Part shown: piece by piece, positions 5,205-9,562 of the stretch
Layout: every line of letters starts with the position of its first letter
How positions within the stretch are numbered: position 1 is the first letter of the stretch
Translations under genes and position numbers: made by a program
Source: an uncultured Eubacteriales bacterium
Lineage (GTDB): Bacteria > Bacillota > Clostridia > Oscillospirales > Oscillospiraceae
Direction of reading: 5' to 3'
Assembly: GCA_905205195.1 (NCBI GenBank)
Contig: CAJLCS010000067.1
Coordinates: forward strand, 1 to 9,562
DNA length: 9,562 bases
The notes under the pieces: model-generated
Database searches by the model: none
Told to the model about the DNA's origin: nothing
The model's input: only the letters and a program-made list of their open reading frames with translations

Positions 5205-6680
5205 ATGGACATTCTGACCAGCGCCCGGCCCGAGGACGTGGGCGTCCGGCCCCAGTGGGTCACCGGCTACGTCCGGGAGATGAACCGCCGCCGGAAAATG
5301 TGCCACAGCTTCCTGATGATGCGCCGGGGCAAGGTTTTTGCCGAGGGCTACTGGAAGCCCTTCGGCCCGGAGACCAGGCACCGGATGTATTCCGTCAGCA
5401 AGAGCTTCGTCAGCGCGGCCATCGGGCTGCTGGTGGACGACGGGACGCTGCGCCTGACGGACCGGATTGTGGATTACTTCCCGGAGTACCTGCCGGAGGA
5501 GCTTGATCCCAAAATCGCCGCGACGACGATCCGGGATATGCTGCGGATGGCGGTGCCCCACCGGTATCCGTCCTATCGCGGCGAGGACAAGAACTGGATC
5601 CACACCTTCTTCCAGCCCCGGGAGACGCCGGACCTGCCGGCGGGCACCAAATTCCGCTACGACACGTCGGCCACCTATACCCTCTGCGTGCTCATCGAGC
5701 GGCTCACCGGCAAGACCTTCCTGGAGCTTCTGCAGGAGCGGGTGTTGACGGACATCGGCTTTTCTAAGGACGCCCGGTGCGTCTGCGCCCCGGAGGGCTA
5801 CGCCTGGGGCGGCTCCGGCGTGCTGTGTACCACCCGGGATCTGGCCCGGTTCGGAGTGCTGATGCTCCGGGAGGGAAATCTGAACGGCAAACAGTACCTG
5901 AGCCGGGACTACTGCCGGGCGGCCACGTCGTTTCAGATCGACAATCGGGAAGGGGCGGTGGACAACATCCACGGCCACGGCTACGGCTATCAGTTCTGGC
6001 GGTTCCGGGACGGCGCCTTCGGCTGCCTGGGCATGGGGGGCCAGCTGGTGGTGTGCGTGCCGGAGAAGGACTTCCTCTTCGTCTGCACCAGCGATATGCA
6101 GGGCGACGCCGACGGCTATGTGCCCATTGCGGACGTGCTGTGGCAGGAGGTCATCGACAAGCTGGACAGCGAACCCACGCCCCGGGACGACGGGGCGCTG
6201 GCGGAGATGAGCGGGCTGCTGGCTCATTTGACCTGCAATCTTCCGGCGGGGGAACCGTCCTCGCCGCTGGAGCAGGCGGTGGACGGGGCCGTTTACGCGC
6301 TGGAGGACAACCCCATGGGCATCCGGCGGCTGCGCCTGCGTTTTACCCCCGCCGGGGGCAGCCTGTGGATGGATACGGTCCGGGGGGAGAAGGTCTTTGC
6401 CTTCGGCCGGGGCTGCTACTGGAAGGGCACCTTCCCGGAAACCGGCTATTCCGGCCGGGCCATCAACCATCCCCTGGGCCGGGGCTACAGGTGTATGCAC
6501 ACGGCGGTGTGGACATCGCCGCAGACGCTTCTGATCCGCACCTATGTGACCGACGATTATTTCGGCAATCTGGCGACGACATTGACCTTCGACGGCGACC
6601 GGGTGGCCGTGACCATGGAAAAGACCGCCGAATGGTTCCTGAACGAGTATCAGGGCCGGGCAAAAGGGCGGAAACTCTGA
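5205..6680 (+). CDS. Serine hydrolase, class C beta-lactamase-like (CubicO/PBPX family)
   Basis: This 491-residue protein has the serine beta-lactamase-like fold. S63-V-S-K66 (in MYSVSKSFVSAAIG) is the SxxK nucleophile motif. FRYDTSATYTL (150-160) holds the second motif, as Y152-D-T rather than the usual Y-S/A-N. GYGYQFW (259-265) and GMGGQ (276-280) occupy the place of the third, KTG-like box. Residues about 330-491 form a separate beta-rich C-terminal domain without catalytic motifs. No signal peptide is present, so unlike the carboxypeptidase upstream it should act in the cytoplasm, as an esterase, amidase or peptidase on small substrates. The substrate is unknown. The start is ATG 5205; AAGGAG (5193-5198) overlaps the stop codon of the isomerase gene, so the two are co-translated. 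The pairing suggests a carbohydrate or glycoside derivative as a shared substrate (inference). Its stop lies eight bases before the next promoter. Confidence 0.87.
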   Translation: MDILTSARPEDVGVRPQWVTGYVREMNRRRKMCHSFLMMRRGKVFAEGYWKPFGPETRHRMYSVSKSFVSAAIGLLVDDGTLRLTDRIVDYFPEYLPEELDPKIAATTIRDMLRMAVPHRYPSYRGEDKNWIHTFFQPRETPDLPAGTKFRYDTSATYTLCVLIERLTGKTFLELLQERVLTDIGFSKDARCVCAPEGYAWGGSGVLCTTRDLARFGVLMLREGNLNGKQYLSRDYCRAATSFQIDNREGAVDNIHGHGYGYQFWRFRDGAFGCLGMGGQLVVCVPEKDFLFVCTSDMQGDADGYVPIADVLWQEVIDKLDSEPTPRDDGALAEMSGLLAHLTCNLPAGEPSSPLEQAVDGAVYALEDNPMGIRRLRLRFTPAGGSLWMDTVRGEKVFAFGRGCYWKGTFPETGYSGRAINHPLGRGYRCMHTAVWTSPQTLLIRTYVTDDYFGNLATTLTFDGDRVAVTMEKTAEWFLNEYQGRAKGRKL

Positions 6681-6687
6681 ATTTGTG

Positions 6688-6716
6688 TTGACGAACTTCC
6701 GGAAGTATGGTATGAT
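6688..6716 (+). promoter_or_regulatory. Promoter of the PHP gene with palindrome in its spacer
   Basis: TTGACG (6688-6693), a 17-base spacer, and TATGAT (6711-6716) preceded by TGG form a strong extended -10 promoter. The spacer contains the perfect 12-base palindrome ACTTCCGGAAGT (6695-6706), which could be a repressor operator. The start of transcription is expected near 6723, only about five bases before ATG 6728. Confidence 0.8.
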
Positions 6717-6727
6717 CTGGCCGGGAG

Positions 6728-7426
6728 ATGAGCATTTTGGAGAAAAAACTGTACCGCTACGAAACCCACCTGCACACCAGTCCCGTCAGCCGCTGCGCGT
6801 CGGTGCCGCCGGAGGAAACGGTGGCCTTTTATAAGGAATTGGGCTACGACGGGGTGTTCCTGACCAACCACTTTCTGGACGGCAACATCGGCATCGACCG
6901 GGACCGGCCCTATGAAGAGAAAATCGCCTTCTACTTTTCGGACTTCGACAAGGCCGCGGCGGCGGGCAAGGCACTGGGGCTGAAGGTGTTCCCCGGCGTG
7001 GAGCTGTCCTACGGCGGCACGGACTTCCTGATTTACGGGCTGGACCGGCAGTGGTATCTGGACCATCCGGAAATCATGGACATGACCAAGCGGCAGGAGC
7101 TGGCGCTGATGCAGGAGGCCGGGGCGCTGGTGGTGCAGGCCCATCCCTTCCGGGAGAAGGACTATATCGACCATATCCGGCTGTACCCCCGGTCGGTGGA
7201 GGCGGTGGAGGTCATCAACGCCACCAATACCGACGAGGAAAACGCCATGGCCCGGCTGTATGCGGCCCATTACGGGCTGCGGATGGTGGCCGGCTCCGAC
7301 AATCACAAGGCCGGCGGGCAGAAAAAGCTGGCCGGCATCCGGACCGAGGCCCCGCTGACCTGCGTGGAGGACTATATGGCCGCCGTGCGGGCCGGAGAGA
7401 CGGAAATCTTCACGATGGATTTATGA
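6728..7426 (+). CDS. PHP-domain metal-dependent hydrolase
   Basis: This 232-residue protein carries the polymerase-and-histidinol-phosphatase (PHP) metal-binding motifs in order: H14-L-H16 (ETHLHTS), TNH48, E92 (PGVELS), H139 (QAHPF), and D191-N-H193 (GSDNH). These bind a two- or three-metal centre that hydrolyses phosphoesters. The usual TDH triad reads TNH here (N47). Length and motif spacing fit stand-alone PHP phosphatases or phosphodiesterases; the substrate is unknown. The start is uncertain. ATG 6728 has GGGAG touching it and lies about five bases from the predicted transcript start, so it would be near-leaderless. TTG 6737, in frame, has that GGGAG nine bases ahead and gives MEKKLYRYETHLH. 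Neither choice affects the domain. It has its own promoter, and the next gene also has its own, so it is probably monocistronic. Confidence 0.86.
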   Translation: MSILEKKLYRYETHLHTSPVSRCASVPPEETVAFYKELGYDGVFLTNHFLDGNIGIDRDRPYEEKIAFYFSDFDKAAAAGKALGLKVFPGVELSYGGTDFLIYGLDRQWYLDHPEIMDMTKRQELALMQEAGALVVQAHPFREKDYIDHIRLYPRSVEAVEVINATNTDEENAMARLYAAHYGLRMVAGSDNHKAGGQKKLAGIRTEAPLTCVEDYMAAVRAGETEIFTMDL

Positions 7427-7457
7427 TACAATCCTAAAAATTCCTTAACTTTACAGT

Positions 7458-7493
7458 CCGCCGGTTGGGAGGAATTGACTTCCCCACCGGCGG
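7458..7493 (+). repeat. Long imperfect palindrome centred on the -35 of the ATP-grasp promoter
   Basis: CCGCCGGT (7458-7465) mirrors ACCGGCGG (7486-7493), and after one mismatch GGGA (7467-7470) mirrors TCCC (7481-7484), with GG/CT able to extend it around AATTGA. The centre (7475/7476) coincides with the first bases of the -35 element. It could be an operator, or a hairpin that ends the upstream PHP transcript 32 bases after its stop codon. What follows is GTATTATAAT rather than a true T run, so a terminator would be weak. Confidence 0.7.
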
Positions 7494-7503
7494 GTATTAT
7501 AAT
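7475..7503 (+). promoter_or_regulatory. Sigma-A promoter of the ATP-grasp gene
   Basis: TTGACT (7475-7480), a 17-base spacer, and TATAAT (7498-7503) give eleven of twelve consensus positions. The transcript should start near 7510, leaving about 46 bases of purine-rich leader. The -35 and much of the spacer lie in the palindrome at 7458-7493. Confidence 0.85.
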
Positions 7504-7555
7504 AAGCATCCACAACTGTGAGAAGAGAGACGGGAAAGAAGAAAAGAGGACGATC

Positions 7556-8584
7556 ATGGGATTCGGGAGAAAGCTGAAAATTTTTCTGGTGCGGGCCAAA
7601 ACCGGCAGCGTCCGCCGCTTGTTTACCTATACGGGCCTGGCGGCCAGGGAGGCCGGGCGGAATCCGGTGCCGGTGTTTTTTGACGTGGTCCGCTGGATGG
7701 GCCGGGGCATCGGGTATCAGGATTACCGGGTGTTCGGCTTTGCGCGGCTGAACGACGCCCAGAAGAGGACCTATTTTACTTACGGCAACAACGTGGCGCT
7801 GACCAGAATGCTCAACGACCCGCAGTATAGCCGCTATCTCAACGACAAGTGCCTGTTTCTGGAGCGGTACAATGCCTATCTCAACCGGGACTGGCTGGAC
7901 CTTCGCAAGGCCGACGCGCTGGCGCTGAAGGAATTCTGTGCCGGGAAGTCCTGGATTTTCGTCAAGGTGGTCAACGACTTCGGCGGCACCGGGGCGGAGA
8001 AAATCGCCGTCGGCCCGGAGACGGACTACAACCTGCTTTATAACCGGCTGATGAATCAGCACCAGTATCTGGTGGATGATCTGATCCGCCAGCACCCGGA
8101 GATGAACCGGCTGTACGCCGGAAGTGTCAACACCCTGCGGATTGTGACGGTGATGAGCGCCGACGGGCCGAAAATCGTGTATACGCTGGTCCGGGTGGGC
8201 CAGGGCAACAAGGCCATCGACAATGTTTGCGCCGGAGGCATGTACACGGTGGTGGACGAAAGCGGCAGGCTGAACTTCCCCGCCTTCTGTGACCGGGACG
8301 CCTGCTATTACGATGCCCACCCCGAAACCGGCGTCCGGTTTGTGGGGTTCCAAATCCCCTTCTACCGGGAAGCCGCCGCGCTGTGCTGCCGGGCGGCCGC
8401 GGAAATCCCCCAGTTGGGCTACATCGGCTGGGACGTGGCTATCACGGAAAACGGCCCGGTGCTGGTGGAGGGCAACGACCTTCCCGGCTACGATATGCCC
8501 CAGAACTGGCGCTTCTGCCCCGACGGCATCGGCCTGCTGCCGAAGATGGAGCAGCTGATCGGAAGGCCCATCCCCCAAAACTAA
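7556..8584 (+). CDS. ATP-grasp protein, sugar-transfer-associated type (ATPgrasp_ST-like)
   Basis: This 342-residue cytoplasmic protein is of the ATP-grasp fold, which joins a carboxylate to an amine or hydroxyl via an acyl phosphate. Visible elements are FVKVVNDFGGTGAEKI (135-150), with a nucleotide-binding Lys and Gly loop; YLVDDLI (171-177), the adenine hinge; SVNTLRIVT (190-198); GQGNKAIDNVCAGGMYTVVD (215-234); and GWDVAITENGPVLVEGND (291-308), with D293, E305 and N307 as Mg-ATP ligands. Together these fit the sugar-transfer-associated ATP-grasp family, whose members often sit in polysaccharide clusters, but no glycosyltransferase is next to it here. The N-terminal 60 residues are basic and may bind substrate or membrane. 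The start is ATG 7556, with AGAGGA (7545-7550) five bases ahead; the frame also opens at a TTG at 7475, inside the promoter, which is rejected. It is the last chromosomal-looking gene before the recombinase region. Confidence 0.82.
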   Translation: MGFGRKLKIFLVRAKTGSVRRLFTYTGLAAREAGRNPVPVFFDVVRWMGRGIGYQDYRVFGFARLNDAQKRTYFTYGNNVALTRMLNDPQYSRYLNDKCLFLERYNAYLNRDWLDLRKADALALKEFCAGKSWIFVKVVNDFGGTGAEKIAVGPETDYNLLYNRLMNQHQYLVDDLIRQHPEMNRLYAGSVNTLRIVTVMSADGPKIVYTLVRVGQGNKAIDNVCAGGMYTVVDESGRLNFPAFCDRDACYYDAHPETGVRFVGFQIPFYREAAALCCRAAAEIPQLGYIGWDVAITENGPVLVEGNDLPGYDMPQNWRFCPDGIGLLPKMEQLIGRPIPQN

Positions 8585-8666
8585 AAAATTGCCGCATCCA
8601 TTCTCCGGCGTTCCATAGGGACAATTTATGAACCTACCCACATAACTTAATATTTGTTCCTGTGGA
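8585..8666. other. AT-rich intergenic stretch, probable left boundary of an integrated element
   Basis: No gene is visible here. Composition drops sharply in G+C from about 8620 onward compared with the genes to the left. GCCG (8591-8594) and CGGC (8606-8609) could be a weak hairpin, perhaps what is left of the ATP-grasp terminator. An imperfect dyad, GTTCCATA (8610-8617) against TTATGAAC (8626-8633), flanks a GGGAC that contains a GA dinucleotide, the kind of core used by Clostridial large serine recombinases. The attachment site cannot be fixed without the other end or an empty site. Confidence 0.35.
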
Positions 8667-8698
8667 GGGAGGCTGTGTTTCGGCACAGCCTCCCTTTT
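8667..8698 (+). terminator. Rho-independent terminator facing the recombinase gene
   Basis: GGGAGGCTGTG (8667-8677) pairs exactly with CACAGCCTCCC (8684-8694), eleven pairs around a TTTCGG loop, followed by TTTTCT. The T tract is on the plus strand only, so it stops rightward transcription arriving from the ATP-grasp side, just before the 3' end of the minus-strand recombinase. In the minus direction the hairpin is followed by TCCACAGG and would terminate poorly. Confidence 0.85.
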
Positions 8699-8702
8699 CT
8701 GC

Positions 8703-9562
8703 TCATGCAACCTCGTTTGGAATTTCTTCTGCCATGGAATCTGCCATACTCTGAGGCAGTTCATCCACCAGACCAATGTCGCGGTAATAGATACGCACCT
8801 CCTGCGGTGCTGTGCGGGAGTATTTCTCCGCACGCTCTCCGACCTCCACTCGCTTGATGAAGATGCGCAGGATCTCAGCAGTCAGCTTCGGGATCTCCTT
8901 GTACCGCTTGGCGTTCTCAATGAACCGGGCAATATTGGTGCTGGAGTCTTTCAGCTCCTGAAGCCTTACTTCCATGGCGGGGAGCTGCTCTTGAATCTCT
9001 TTCTGCTCGGTGGTGTACTCCTGAGAGAGGATGCGGTATTGCTCATCCGGGATACGGCCAAGGACGCTGTCCTCGTAGAGCCGTTTGAACAGCTTTGTCA
9101 GCTCAGCCTGGCGCTTCTGCATGGTGTCGATCTTCTTCCGGAGCACTGCAATCTCCTGCTGCGCCTCCTTGCCCTGCTTCTTGCGGATATGCTCCGCAAA
9201 CCGCAGCTCATTCTGACGAGCGAAGTGCGTAACACGGCGGATATCATCCAGCAGGATGGCACTGAGCTCCTGTTCCCGGATGTAATGACCGGAGCAGACC
9301 TCCTTACCTTTTTTCTTATAGGTGGAGCACATGAAGTTGTTTTTCACCGCATCCATGGTGTGCGCCCGGTGCAGTACCATGGTGCCGCCGCAGTCCAGGC
9401 AATAGACCAGCCCGGAGAAGATATTCTGCTCGGCCATGTTGGCTCTGCGCCGCTTATGCTTGCGGATATCCTGTACGATCTCCCAGGTCTGTCGCGAAAT
9501 AAGCGCCTCATGCGTATTCTCAAAGCGGAGTTGCTCAGACTCGGGACGCTCAATGCGCTTCT
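8703..9562 (-). CDS. Large serine recombinase, C-terminal part (5' end outside window)
   Basis: The reading frame is open from the right edge to TGA at 8703-8705 (285 complete codons), so the ATG at 9437 is internal and the start lies beyond the window. The order is the end of the recombinase domain (ENTHEALISRQTWEIVQDIRKHKRRR, about 9447-9521), a zinc ribbon with C-x2-C (about 9390-9401) and CSTYKKKGKEVC (about 9294-9329), a long Lys/Glu/Gln-rich coiled coil, and a tail with FIENAKRYKEIPKLTAEILRIFIKRVEV that resembles DUF4368. This plan is typical of Tn4451 TnpX/Tn5397 TndX-like recombinases, which excise and insert conjugative or mobilisable elements in Clostridia through a 5'-GA core. The catalytic N-terminal domain with its serine is not in view, so activity cannot be judged. 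Codon use is less GC-rich than in the genes to the left, consistent with transfer. Nothing in the visible frame is broken. Confidence 0.9.
   Translation of the reverse strand, partial: KRIERPESEQLRFENTHEALISRQTWEIVQDIRKHKRRRANMAEQNIFSGLVYCLDCGGTMVLHRAHTMDAVKNNFMCSTYKKKGKEVCSGHYIREQELSAILLDDIRRVTHFARQNELRFAEHIRKKQGKEAQQEIAVLRKKIDTMQKRQAELTKLFKRLYEDSVLGRIPDEQYRILSQEYTTEQKEIQEQLPAMEVRLQELKDSSTNIARFIENAKRYKEIPKLTAEILRIFIKRVEVGERAEKYSRTAPQEVRIYYRDIGLVDELPQSMADSMAEEIPNEVA

Noticed and set aside
7466..7500. Riboswitch in the ATP-grasp leader
   Set aside because: The palindrome lies at and upstream of the -10, so it is mostly not in the ATP-grasp transcript, and the leader after 7510 is a short purine-rich stretch without stable stems.
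9344..9553. A separate 69-codon minus-strand gene, or a frameshift in the recombinase
   Set aside because: The recombinase frame itself is open through to 9562 (continuing as ENTHEALISRQTWEIV), so the gene is intact here and the other frame is a shadow.
1..9562. CRISPR array, insertion sequence, toxin-antitoxin pair or restriction system
   Set aside because: No regularly spaced repeats, transposase, antitoxin-type gene pair or nuclease/methylase motifs were seen on either strand.

Overview
The window looks like GC-rich Clostridia chromosome (an Oscillospiraceae/Ruminococcaceae-type gut Firmicute is the best guess). The grounds are strong AAAGGAGG-type Shine-Dalgarno sites, consensus sigma-A promoters with 17-bp spacers, high G+C third positions, and families typical of that group. 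These include a COG2509-type flavoprotein, an ECF sigma with a membrane partner, a PHP protein of the ETHLHTS type, a sugar-transfer-associated ATP-grasp protein and a large serine recombinase with a DUF4368-like tail. The genus cannot be fixed from the sequence.

Layout, left to right. Positions 3-153 hold two abutting tRNA genes, Met(CAT) then Glu(TTC), closed by a strong terminator. A promoter then drives a probable tiny single-span membrane peptide that starts at a TTG (298-372). A perfect-consensus promoter (420-448) drives a 461-residue FAD-dependent dehydrogenase, which ends in a branched terminator. Read-through of that terminator, or a promoter I cannot see, serves a secreted D,D-carboxypeptidase (1999-2889). 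An ECF sigma factor and an overlapping single-pass membrane protein, the likely anti-sigma factor, follow (2982-4236) and end in a 13-bp GC-rich hairpin. Next is an operon with a well-formed promoter preceded by a 15-bp direct repeat; it encodes a tagatose-epimerase-like TIM-barrel isomerase and a serine beta-lactamase-like hydrolase (4376-6680). A PHP-domain metallohydrolase (6728-7426) and an ATP-grasp protein (7556-8584) each have their own promoter, and both promoters are overlaid by an inverted repeat that could be an operator.

After 8584 the character changes. There is a short AT-rich stretch, a terminator pointing right, and then on the minus strand the C-terminal part of a large serine recombinase (zinc ribbon, coiled coil, DUF4368-like tail) that runs off the right edge. 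This is most simply the left end of an integrated element lying mostly outside the window, with its junction between 8585 and 8702.

No CRISPR array, insertion sequence or clear new defence system is visible. The most interesting items are regulatory: the direct repeat at 4274-4311, the palindromes within two promoters, the near-leaderless start of the PHP gene, the TTG-started micro-peptide, the ECF sigma paired with a partner lacking the usual zinc anti-sigma motif, and the element junction.
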